A stretch of DNA of 46,722 bases from positions 1 through 46,722 of the forward strand of contig CALGRR010000120.1 of NCBI GenBank assembly GCA_937880805.1, given 5' to 3'. The notes beneath the pieces are model-generated. The model was given only the letters and a program-made list of their open reading frames with translations, was not told the DNA's origin and did not search any database. The translations under genes and the position numbers were made by a program. This stretch comes from an uncultured Clostridia bacterium. Its GTDB lineage: Bacteria > Bacillota > Clostridia > Oscillospirales > Acutalibacteraceae. Shown piece by piece: positions 30,300-38,121 of this stretch (position 1 is its first letter; each line of letters starts with the position of its first letter).

Positions 30300-32797
30300 A
30301 GCTGTCATTCTCAACAAACGGGTGGCAGGAGCTCTCGTGGGCTGATTTCGTAGGCACGGCAACCGAACTCGGCTACAGCGGAATTGAAATCCATAATATT
30401 ACGGACAGCAGATTCACCGGCTCCGATGCACCCTTCAACAAATCAAACTCCGCAGCAACCGTTCATAAGCTGCTTGAAAAAAATATATCAATCCCCTGCA
30501 TTGACACCTATTGCAACATTGCAAATGAAAACGAGGCAGACAAAGGCTTCGAGGAAATTGCAACCGCAATAGAAATTGCATCAAGAATAAGATGCCCTTA
30601 TGTAAGAATCCACGCTTACACAACGGGAGAAGGCGAAGAGGCTGAAAATTCGGCAGTTATTTCTCTCATCGGCAGACTTATTGAAAAAGCAGAGCAGGAT
30701 AATGTTACTCTTCTGATTGAAACGGTAGGCATTTATGCAGATACGGGCAGACTCCGCGATATTCTCAACATCTTTGCCTGCGATGCTCTTGCCGCACTCT
30801 GGGATATTAACCATCCCTTCCGTGATTTCAACGAAGAGCCCGACAAAACAATCACTAATCTCGGTGCATACATAAAGCACGTTCACATTAAAGATTCCGT
30901 TATTGAAAACGGTGAGGTCAAATACAAGCTTCTGGGCGAAGGCGACCTTCCCATTGCTTCAATGCTTCTTGCACTTGAATCGGTTAACTATGACGGTTTT
31001 CTTTCATATGAATGCCAGCCCGAAACAATGGAGGATTTCGGCATTGCCGATATTGTGTTCCCCCACTTTGCAAACACCATAAGCATTTACGATACCAAGA
31101 AAAAGAGCGAAGAGCTTCTTTACACCAACAGAAGCGGCTCGGGCAAATTTGTTTGGGAAAAGTATTCACTTATAAACAAAACCTTCTCGCAGGTGCTTGA
31201 CACAATGGTTGAGAAGTTCCCCGACCAGCTCGCTTATAAATACACAACTCTTGATTACACAAGAACATATTCACAGTTCCGTGACGATGTTGACACCTTT
31301 GCACGCTCGCTTATTGCTCTGGGCGTTAAGCCTGGCGATAAGGTTGCGGTCTGGGCAACAAACATTCCCCAGTGGTTTATCACCTTCTGGGCGGCAACCA
31401 AAATCGGTGCGGTTCTTGTTACGGTAAACACTGCTTACAAAATTCACGAAATCGAATATCTTCTCAGGCAGTCGGATACCCACACGCTCGTTACAATAGA
31501 ATCCTGCCTTGACTCAAATTATGCACAGTCAATCGCAGAGCTTTGCCCCGAGCTTGAGGTTGCCGTTCCCGGCAAACCCCTTCACTGCCGCAAGCTTCCC
31601 TTCCTTCGCAACATTATTACGGTTGGCTACCGCCAGAAGGGCTGCTTAACCTGGGAAGAGGCTGTTGATATGTCGGTAAGAGTTCCCGTTGAGGAAGTTT
31701 ACCGAAGAGCAGCCGCAGTTGACTGCCACGATGTTGCAAATATGCAATACACTTCGGGTACAACCGGCTTCCCCAAGGGCGTTATGCTCACTCACTATAA
31801 CATTGTTAATAACGGCAAGATTATCGGCGACAGAATGGACCTTTCCACAGCCGACAGAATGATGATTCAGGTGCCTATGTTCCATTGCTTCGGTATGGTG
31901 CTTTCAATGACATCAATGATGACCCACGGCGGAACCCTCTTCCCCCTGCCGTATTTCTCGGCAAAGTCATCGCTTGCCTGCGTAAATCTTGAACATATCA
32001 CCTGCTTTAACGGCGTTCCCACAATGTTCATCGGTATGTTCCAGCACCCCGACTTCGCAAAAACTGATTTCTCATTTATGAGAACGGGAATTATGGCAGG
32101 TGCAAACTGCCCGCCCGACCTTATGAAGAAAGCTTCCGCAGAAATGAATATGACCGAAATTCTTTCTGTTTACGGTCAGACCGAGGCTTCGCCCGGCTGC
32201 ACAATGGGTGAGGTTAACGAGTCGCTTGAAGACAGAACAGAAACAGTCGGCAGTGCATTCCCCAATATCGAGTGTAAAATCATTGACCCCGAAACCGGCG
32301 AAGATCTTCCCGACGGGCAGAACGGTGAATTCGTTGCAAGAGGCTATAACATTATGAAGGGCTACTATAAAATGCCCAAGGCAACGGCGGCTGCCATTGA
32401 CGCAGACGGCTGGCTTCACAGCGGCGATATTGCCTGCAGAAGACCTGACGGCTACTATATGATTACCGGCAGACTCAAGGATATGATTATCCGAGGCGGC
32501 GAAAATATTTATCCCCGCGAAATTGAAGAATTCATTTTCACTCACGATGCTGTTGAGGATGTTCAGGTTATCGGCGTTCCCGATAAGCGTTACGGCGAAG
32601 AAATTCTTGCAAGCATTATCCTCAAAAAAGGCTGCTCGATGACCGAGGATGAAATGAAGGATTACATAATGTCGCATATGGCAAGGCATAAGGTGCCCCG
32701 CTATATTGAATTTGTTGATTCCTTCCCGAAGAACGCAGCAGGCAAGATTCTCAAATATAAAATGAGAGAAGAAGCTGCAAAAAAATATTGTCTTTAA
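30296..32797 (+). CDS. Fusion of xylose-isomerase-like TIM barrel and acyl-CoA synthetase
   Basis: 833 residues. Residues 1-265 form a sugar-phosphate isomerase/epimerase-type TIM barrel with plausible metal ligands Glu142 (LLIETVG), Asp170 (ALWDINHP), His197 (KHVHIKD) and Glu239 (LSYECQPE). Residues about 290-833 are a complete adenylate-forming ligase: YTSGTTGFPKGVMLTH (485-500), YGQTE (626-630), LHSGD (707-711), GRLKDMIIRGGENIYPREIE and catalytic Lys817 in NAAGKILK. The ligase resembles medium/short-chain acyl-CoA synthetases. Both halves look active. A barrel handling a hydroxy- or keto-sugar-like acid joined to an acyl-activating enzyme is unusual. The ATG overlaps the LeuA-like stop by four bases. 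No frameshift or internal start suggests an artificial join. Confidence 0.9.
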   Translation: MKLSFSTNGWQELSWADFVGTATELGYSGIEIHNITDSRFTGSDAPFNKSNSAATVHKLLEKNISIPCIDTYCNIANENEADKGFEEIATAIEIASRIRCPYVRIHAYTTGEGEEAENSAVISLIGRLIEKAEQDNVTLLIETVGIYADTGRLRDILNIFACDALAALWDINHPFRDFNEEPDKTITNLGAYIKHVHIKDSVIENGEVKYKLLGEGDLPIASMLLALESVNYDGFLSYECQPETMEDFGIADIVFPHFANTISIYDTKKKSEELLYTNRSGSGKFVWEKYSLINKTFSQVLDTMVEKFPDQLAYKYTTLDYTRTYSQFRDDVDTFARSLIALGVKPGDKVAVWATNIPQWFITFWAATKIGAVLVTVNTAYKIHEIEYLLRQSDTHTLVTIESCLDSNYAQSIAELCPELEVAVPGKPLHCRKLPFLRNIITVGYRQKGCLTWEEAVDMSVRVPVEEVYRRAAAVDCHDVANMQYTSGTTGFPKGVMLTHYNIVNNGKIIGDRMDLSTADRMMIQVPMFHCFGMVLSMTSMMTHGGTLFPLPYFSAKSSLACVNLEHITCFNGVPTMFIGMFQHPDFAKTDFSFMRTGIMAGANCPPDLMKKASAEMNMTEILSVYGQTEASPGCTMGEVNESLEDRTETVGSAFPNIECKIIDPETGEDLPDGQNGEFVARGYNIMKGYYKMPKATAAAIDADGWLHSGDIACRRPDGYYMITGRLKDMIIRGGENIYPREIEEFIFTHDAVEDVQVIGVPDKRYGEEILASIILKKGCSMTEDEMKDYIMSHMARHKVPRYIEFVDSFPKNAAGKILKYKMREEAAKKYCL

Positions 32798-32827
32798 TAA
32801 ATAATAATCTCCGAAAGGGTGTTAAAA

Positions 32828-33892
32828 ATGTTAAATATTAAAATTGAAAAAACAACTGCTCCCAAGCAGAAACCCGATGAGAACAATCTCGGCTTCGGTA
32901 AAATCTTTACCGATCATATGTTTATTATGAACTACACCGAGGGTCAGGGCTGGCACGATCCCAGAATTGTTCCCTACGGCAATCTTTCACTTTCACCTGC
33001 TTGTATGGTTTTCCACTACGGTCAGGAAATGTTTGAAGGTCTTAAGGCTTACAAGGGTGCTGACGGCGAAGTTCGTCTTTTCAGGCCCGAAATGAACGCA
33101 AAGAGAACAAACGATACCAACAAGCGTCTTTGCATCCCCGAGCTTCCCGTTGAGGATTTTGTTCAGGCAGTAAGCGAAATCGTTAAGGTTGACAAGGATT
33201 GGATTCCTTCAGCTCCCGGCACATCGCTTTACATCCGCCCCTTCATCATCGCAACCGATGATTTTCTCGGCGTTGCTCCCTCAAAAACATATCTCTTCAT
33301 CGTTATCCTCTCCCCCTCAGGTGCCTACTATTCAAGCGGTCTTGCACCCGTTGGCATCTGGATTGAGGATGATTATGTAAGGGCCGTTAAGGGCGGTATG
33401 GGCTTTGCAAAAACCGGCGGTAACTACGCAGCAAGCCTTGCAGCTCAGGTTAAGGCTCACGATGACGGCTATTCTCAGGTTCTCTGGCTTGACGGCGTTG
33501 AGAGAAAATATATTGAAGAGGTTGGTGCAATGAACATCTTCTTCAAGATTAACGGCACTATCGTTACTCCTATGCTCAACGGCAGCATTCTTCCCGGTAT
33601 CACAAGAAACTCCGTAATTCAGCTTTGCAAGAGCTGGGGTCTTCCCGTTGAAGAGAGAAAGATTTCCGTTGAAGAGCTTCTTGAGGCACAGAAGAACGGC
33701 ACTCTTGAAGAATGCTTCGGCACAGGCACCGCTGCTGTTATTTCACCCGTTGGCAAGCTTCGCTATAAGGATGATGTTATGACAATCAACGGCGGCAACA
33801 TCGGCGAAATCAGCCAGAAGCTTTACGATACCGTTACCGGAATTCAGGGCGGCACCGTTAAAGATGAATTCGGCTGGGTAACAGTTCTTTGA
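32828..33892 (+). CDS. ilvE: Branched-chain-amino-acid aminotransferase
   Basis: 354 residues from ATG 32828 with AAAGGGTG upstream (a GTG at 32819 lies inside that site). Class IV PLP fold of the BCAT2-like group: VFHYGQEMFEGLKAY, the PLP Lys195 in GFAKTGGNYAASLAAQ and EEVGAMNIFF. It interconverts leucine, isoleucine or valine and 2-oxoacids with glutamate/2-oxoglutarate. In front of a VOR-type oxidoreductase it would supply the branched 2-oxoacids for oxidation, or form amino acids from 2-oxoacids made reductively. Confidence 0.94.
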   Translation: MLNIKIEKTTAPKQKPDENNLGFGKIFTDHMFIMNYTEGQGWHDPRIVPYGNLSLSPACMVFHYGQEMFEGLKAYKGADGEVRLFRPEMNAKRTNDTNKRLCIPELPVEDFVQAVSEIVKVDKDWIPSAPGTSLYIRPFIIATDDFLGVAPSKTYLFIVILSPSGAYYSSGLAPVGIWIEDDYVRAVKGGMGFAKTGGNYAASLAAQVKAHDDGYSQVLWLDGVERKYIEEVGAMNIFFKINGTIVTPMLNGSILPGITRNSVIQLCKSWGLPVEERKISVEELLEAQKNGTLEECFGTGTAAVISPVGKLRYKDDVMTINGGNIGEISQKLYDTVTGIQGGTVKDEFGWVTVL

Positions 33893-33893
33893 T

Positions 33894-34589
33894 ATGAACA
33901 CTAAAAGAATTACTCTTTTTGCAGGTCATTACGGCAGCGGCAAAACAAATCTTGCTGTTAACTATGCCCTTATGCTCAAAGAAAGCTTTGATAAGGTCAG
34001 CATTGCCGACCTTGATATAGTCAACCCCTATTTCAGAACAAAAGACAGCGAAAAATTCCTTGAAAGCAAAGGCATACATCTTATTTCATCGGAATATGCA
34101 AATTCCAATGTTGATGTGCCCGCACTCCCTGCCGAAGCTTATTCGATAATAGACGACCTTTCGGTGAGAGCTGTTATTGATGTTGGCGGAGATGACAGAG
34201 GTGCACTTGCACTCGGAAGATATTCGCCCTCAATCCTGAAACAGAATGACTATGAGATGCTTTTTGTTATCAACAAATTCAGACCGCTTACTCCCGACTG
34301 TGCATCAACCGTTGCGGTTATGCGTGAAATAGAAGAAGCGGGCGGAATGAAATTCACGGGCATCATAAACAACTCAAATCTCGGCGACGAAACAAGTGCG
34401 GAGGATGTGCTTTCTTCCGTTGCATACGCAAATGAGATTTCACGGTTTACGGGATTGCCGATTAAAATGACCGGCGTTAAAGAAGATTTATATGATATTC
34501 TTAAGGATAAAATTGAAAATTGCTTCCCGATAAGGCTTTATGTCAAGCAGTCGTGGAGCAAAGTGGAGGAAGACATATGGCAAAAGTAA
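33894..34589 (+). CDS. P-loop ATPase of the CobQ/CobB/MinD/ParA type
   Basis: 231 residues. Walker A is GHYGSGKTNLA (11-21), then the strand SIADLDIVNPYFRTKD typical of deviant SIMIBI-class ATPases and the VIDVGGDDRGALALG switch. There is no CxxC Fe-S carrier motif as in Mrp/NBP35. Function unknown; the position, directly before the ferredoxin subunit (13-base overlap) and after the aminotransferase, suggests a role in maturing or controlling the oxidoreductase. Start ATG lies one base after the ilvE stop. Confidence 0.85.
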   Translation: MNTKRITLFAGHYGSGKTNLAVNYALMLKESFDKVSIADLDIVNPYFRTKDSEKFLESKGIHLISSEYANSNVDVPALPAEAYSIIDDLSVRAVIDVGGDDRGALALGRYSPSILKQNDYEMLFVINKFRPLTPDCASTVAVMREIEEAGGMKFTGIINNSNLGDETSAEDVLSSVAYANEISRFTGLPIKMTGVKEDLYDILKDKIENCFPIRLYVKQSWSKVEEDIWQK

Positions 34590-34783
34590 CATTTAACGTT
34601 GACCGCTGCAAGGGCTGCGGTCTGTGCGTCGGAGCTTGCCCCAAGAAAATTGTTGCATTGCTCAAAGACGAAATAAACGCAAAAGGTTATCACCCCGCAG
34701 GAATAACCGACCAGTCAGCTTGCATCGGCTGTGCTTTCTGTGCAACAATGTGCCCCGACTGCGTTATCACCGTTGAGAAGTAA
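34577..34783 (+). CDS. 2-oxoacid:ferredoxin oxidoreductase delta subunit (2[4Fe-4S] ferredoxin)
   Basis: 68 residues from ATG 34577 with GGAGG seven bases upstream. Two cluster motifs, CKGCGLCVGACP (12-23) and CIGCAFCATMCP, bind two [4Fe-4S] clusters and pass electrons from the TPP site of the complex to soluble ferredoxin. It corresponds to VorD/KorD-type subunits. The longer frame from 34520 lies inside the ATPase gene and is rejected. It lies 13 bases before vorB. Confidence 0.93.
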   Translation: MAKVTFNVDRCKGCGLCVGACPKKIVALLKDEINAKGYHPAGITDQSACIGCAFCATMCPDCVITVEK

Positions 34784-34796
34784 GGAGGAAGAGAAA

Positions 34797-35867
34797 ATGG
34801 CTGAAAAAGTTTTGATGAAAGGTAACGAAGCTCTTGCAGAAGCCGCTATTATGGCAGGCTGCCGCCATTACTTCGGTTACCCCATTACTCCGCAAACAGA
34901 GATTGCCGCTTATATGGCAAAAAGAATGCCCCTTATCGGCGGCACTTTCCTTCAGGCTGAAAGCGAAATCGCCGCTATCAATATGGTTTACGGTGCAGCC
35001 GCAGCAGGCAAAAGAGCTATGACTTCAAGCTCAAGCCCCGGAATTGCACTCAAGAGCGAAGGTATTTCATATCTTGCAGGTTCAGACCTTCCCGCACTTA
35101 TCATCAACGTTCAGAGAGGCGGCCCCGGTCTTGGCGGTATCCAGCCCTCACAGTCCGATTATTTCCAGTCAACAAAGAGTGCAGGTCACGGCGACTTCCA
35201 TCTCATCGTGCTTGCTCCTGCTTCCGTTCAGGAAATGGTTGACCTCACCTTCAAGGGCTTTGACCTTGCAGATAAATACAGAATGCCCGCAATGCTTCTT
35301 TCAGACGGCACAATGGGTCAGATGATGGAGCCCGTAAGCCTTGATATGGGCAAGGTTACAGAGTATGACAAATCATCCTGGGCAGCTTGCGGAACAAAGT
35401 GTGAAAGAGAGCACAATGTTGTTAACTCACTCTTTATTCAGCCCGATGAGCTTGAAAAATATAACTTTGAGCGTTTTGAACGCTATGCACAGATTGAAGC
35501 AAACGAAGTTATGTATGATGAATATATGATGGATGATGCCGAAATCTGCATTGTTGCTTACGGCGTTGCCGCAAGAGTTTCACAGAATGCTATCGATAAA
35601 GCCCGTGCTCAGGGCATCAAGGTTGGTATGATAAGACCCATTACACTCTGGCCCTTCCCCAAGGCTGTTCTTAACGCTACTGCCGATAAAGTCAAGGCTT
35701 TCATCAGCGTTGAGCTTTCAATGGGTCAGATGATTGAAGATATTGAGCTTGCAATCCGTTGCAAGAAGCCCGTTCTTCTTTGCAACCGTGTTGGCGGTAT
35801 GATTCCCACAACAGAGGATGTTCTCAATTCAATCAACAAAGCAAATTCCGTCGGAGGTGACAAATAA
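34797..35867 (+). CDS. vorB: 2-oxoacid:ferredoxin oxidoreductase alpha subunit (VorB/KorA)
   Basis: 356 residues from ATG 34797 with AAGGAGG upstream. Family blocks: VLMKGNEALAEAAIMAGCRH, YFGYPITPQTEIAAYMAKRM, QAESEIAAINMVYGAAAAGK and SSSSPGIALKSEGISYLAGS. It is the pyrimidine-side/domain I and II subunit of the TPP-dependent complex. Sequence type is what is usually called VorB (3-methyl-2-oxobutanoate dehydrogenase); the 2-oxoglutarate form is close, so substrate depends on context. Here BCAT upstream favours branched 2-oxoacids. Stop and next start overlap as TAATG. Confidence 0.92.
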   Translation: MAEKVLMKGNEALAEAAIMAGCRHYFGYPITPQTEIAAYMAKRMPLIGGTFLQAESEIAAINMVYGAAAAGKRAMTSSSSPGIALKSEGISYLAGSDLPALIINVQRGGPGLGGIQPSQSDYFQSTKSAGHGDFHLIVLAPASVQEMVDLTFKGFDLADKYRMPAMLLSDGTMGQMMEPVSLDMGKVTEYDKSSWAACGTKCEREHNVVNSLFIQPDELEKYNFERFERYAQIEANEVMYDEYMMDDAEICIVAYGVAARVSQNAIDKARAQGIKVGMIRPITLWPFPKAVLNATADKVKAFISVELSMGQMIEDIELAIRCKKPVLLCNRVGGMIPTTEDVLNSINKANSVGGDK

Positions 35868-36619
35868 TGATAGTTTTTGAAAAACCCAAGGCTCTTGCCG
35901 ATGTACCTCTTCATTATTGCCCCGGCTGCACTCACGGTATAATTCACCGTCTTGTTGCCGAAGTTATCGATGAACTCGGCATTGAAGGCAAAACAGTTGG
36001 CGTAGCTCCCGTTGGCTGCTCCGTTTTCGCTTATAATTACTTCAACTGCGATATGATTGAAGCTGCTCACGGCAGAGCTCCTGCAGTTGCAACGGGCGTT
36101 AAACGCAGCGACCCCGATAATGTTGTTTTCACCTATCAGGGTGACGGCGACCTTGCTGCTATCGGTACCGCAGAAACAGTTCATTCCGCCGCAAGAGGCG
36201 AAAACATAACCGTTATATTTGTTAACAACGCAATCTACGGTATGACCGGCGGTCAGATGGCTCCCACCACTCTTCCCGGTCAGGTAACACAGACCTCTCC
36301 CTACGGCAGAGATACCAAAACAGTTGGTTTCCCCGTTAAGGTTTGCGAAATGCTTTCTCAGGTTGACGGTGCGGCTTATCTTGAAAGAGTTACCGTTAAC
36401 AATGTTAAGAATGTTAAAAACGCAAAGAAAGCAATCAAGAAGGCTTTTCAGTATCAGCTTGAGGGCAAGGGCTTCTCACTTATAGAAGTTGTTTCAACCT
36501 GCCCCACAAACTGGGGTCTTACTCCCGAAAAGGCTCTTGAATGGCTTGAAGAAAATATGCTTCCTTATTATCCTCTCGGAGTTTATAAGGATAAATATGC
36601 CGAAAAGGAGGAGAAATAA
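35867..36619 (+). CDS. 2-oxoacid:ferredoxin oxidoreductase beta subunit (TPP-binding)
   Basis: 250 residues. CPGCTHGIIHRL near the start, then the TPP/Mg motif GDGD (92-95) followed by NN (120-121) and AIYGMTGGQMAPTTLPGQ. It carries the thiamine diphosphate that decarboxylates the 2-oxoacid and forms acyl-CoA. It is partner to the preceding subunit and overlaps its stop by one base; GGAGGTGA precedes the ATG. Names in use are VorA or KorB. Confidence 0.94.
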   Translation: MIVFEKPKALADVPLHYCPGCTHGIIHRLVAEVIDELGIEGKTVGVAPVGCSVFAYNYFNCDMIEAAHGRAPAVATGVKRSDPDNVVFTYQGDGDLAAIGTAETVHSAARGENITVIFVNNAIYGMTGGQMAPTTLPGQVTQTSPYGRDTKTVGFPVKVCEMLSQVDGAAYLERVTVNNVKNVKNAKKAIKKAFQYQLEGKGFSLIEVVSTCPTNWGLTPEKALEWLEENMLPYYPLGVYKDKYAEKEEK

Positions 36620-36621
36620 TT

Positions 36622-37152
36622 ATGACACATCAGATTCTTCTTGCAGGCTTCGGCGGTCAGGGTATTCTCTTCTCGGGCAAGTTTCTTGCTTATGACGGAC
36701 TTATTGAAGAAAAAGAAGTAAGCTGGCTTCCTTCATACGGCCCTGAAATGAGAGGCGGCACCTGCAACTGCTCGGTTATCCTCAGCGATGTTAAAATCGG
36801 CTCCCCTATAGTTTCAAACCCCGATATTCTTATTGCTATGAACCTTCCTTCGCTTGATAAGTTTGAGAAGGATGCTGTTCCCGGGGCAAAGATTTTTGTT
36901 GACAGCTCGCTTATTGACCGCAAAGTTGAGCGTGACGATGTTGAAGCATATTACATTCCCGCAACAAAAATGGCATCAGACGAAAGTCTTAAGGGTCTTG
37001 CCAATATGATTATGATTGGTCATATGATAAAAAAAGCCGGCGTTATGCCTTATGAAAATGTTGCAAAGGTTATGGCAAAGGTTGTGCCCGCAAAGAAGCA
37101 GAACCTGCTTGACCTTAACATCAAAGCCGTTGAGCTTGGATATAATTATTAA
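36622..37152 (+). CDS. 2-oxoacid:ferredoxin oxidoreductase gamma subunit
   Basis: 176 residues from ATG 36622 with AAAGGAGGAG upstream. Typical gamma-domain blocks: ILLAGFGGQGILFSGKFLAY, SWLPSYGPEMRGGTCNCSVI and PILVSNPD-like IVSNPDILIAMNLPSLDKFE. It completes the four-subunit VOR/KOR complex (delta, alpha, beta, gamma order). It is the last gene of the operon and is followed by a strong terminator. Confidence 0.94.
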   Translation: MTHQILLAGFGGQGILFSGKFLAYDGLIEEKEVSWLPSYGPEMRGGTCNCSVILSDVKIGSPIVSNPDILIAMNLPSLDKFEKDAVPGAKIFVDSSLIDRKVERDDVEAYYIPATKMASDESLKGLANMIMIGHMIKKAGVMPYENVAKVMAKVVPAKKQNLLDLNIKAVELGYNY

Positions 37153-37162
37153 TAAACGCACG

Positions 37163-37198
37163 ATACCCCCTGCATTTGAAATGCAGGGGGTATTTTTA
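37163..37198. terminator. Bidirectional intrinsic terminator of the VOR operon
   Basis: Stem ATACCCCCTGCAT / ATGCAGGGGGTAT with a short TTGAA loop and T-run on the right; it also serves the convergent uppP gene. Confidence 0.9.
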
Positions 37199-38020
37199 AT
37201 TTATATAGATAATTGCAATTACTGCTGCACCCAGGGCAATTCTGTACCAACCGAAGAATTTGAAGCTATGGTTTTTAACAAAATTCATTAAGAATCTAAT
37301 GGCTGCAAGTGAAACAATGAATGCTATCAACATTCCGATTAACAAAAAAATCAGCTCATCCGATGAAAAATCAAAGCCGAATTTCAAAAGCTTTAAAGCA
37401 CTTGCACCAAGCATAGTGGGCACAGCAAGAAAGAAGGAAAACTCCGCTGCCGCCGTTCTTGAAACACCAAGCAGCAATGCACCGATTATTGTTGCTCCCG
37501 AACGGGAGGTGCCCGGAATCATTGATAAAGCCTGAAATAAGCCGATTAAAACGGCAGTTTTATAATCAACAGACAAAACATCATCAAACTGAGGAACACG
37601 GTTTTTGTGATAGTTTTCAATAACAATAAAAAGTATTCCATAGAAAATCAGCATTATTGAAATTGTTAATGCGTTGCCGAAATGCTTTTCAAGAAAATCA
37701 TCAAGCAAAAAGCCAAGAATTGCAGACGGCAGGCACGCAGCGGCAATTTTAAGCCACAAATTCAATATTGAATGCTCAAGAATTATTTTACCCTTTCCGA
37801 CTGTAAAAGGAAAAAGCTTTTTAAAATATAAAACCGTAACCGCAAGTATTGCTCCAAGCTGAATAACAACAAAGAACATTTCCTTAAAGCTTTCGTTCAT
37901 TTTTAATGTTACAAATTCATCAAAAAGAAGCATATGCCCCGTGCTGCTGATTGGCAGCCATTCCGTTATGCCCTCAATTATTCCGATTAAAATAACCTTT
38001 AATAATTCAAATACTTCCAT
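37196..38020 (-). CDS. uppP: Undecaprenyl-diphosphatase (UppP/BacA)
   Basis: 274 residues from ATG 38018-38020 with AAAGGCGG upstream. Family motifs are EGITEWLPISSTGHM (about 15-29) and PGTSRSGATI in the second repeat, with about eight membrane helices. It dephosphorylates undecaprenyl diphosphate to recycle the lipid carrier for cell-wall synthesis, and gives bacitracin resistance when overexpressed. The extended start at 38059 has no ribosome site. It follows the giant dockerin gene but behind a terminator, with about 57 bases between. Confidence 0.95.
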   Translation of the reverse strand: MEVFELLKVILIGIIEGITEWLPISSTGHMLLFDEFVTLKMNESFKEMFFVVIQLGAILAVTVLYFKKLFPFTVGKGKIILEHSILNLWLKIAAACLPSAILGFLLDDFLEKHFGNALTISIMLIFYGILFIVIENYHKNRVPQFDDVLSVDYKTAVLIGLFQALSMIPGTSRSGATIIGALLLGVSRTAAAEFSFFLAVPTMLGASALKLLKFGFDFSSDELIFLLIGMLIAFIVSLAAIRFLMNFVKNHSFKFFGWYRIALGAAVIAIIYIN

Positions 38021-38076
38021 TTGTTCACCGCCTTTTAAATATATTATGCGGAAAATCAAAAGAAAATACCCAAAGT

Positions 38077-38106
38077 AAAAGCCCCGCTTCCTTTCGGAAA
38101 CGGGGC
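38077..38106 (-). terminator. Intrinsic terminator behind the giant dockerin gene
   Basis: Stem GCCCCG(T)TTCC / GGAA(G)CGGGGC on the minus strand with TTTT following (38077-38080). Confidence 0.8.
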
Positions 38107-38121
38107 ATAAATATTTAGATA

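Noticed and set aside
32072..32689. 205-codon minus frame opposite the acyl-CoA ligase
   Set aside because: Antisense to well-conserved ligase motifs; no start signal.
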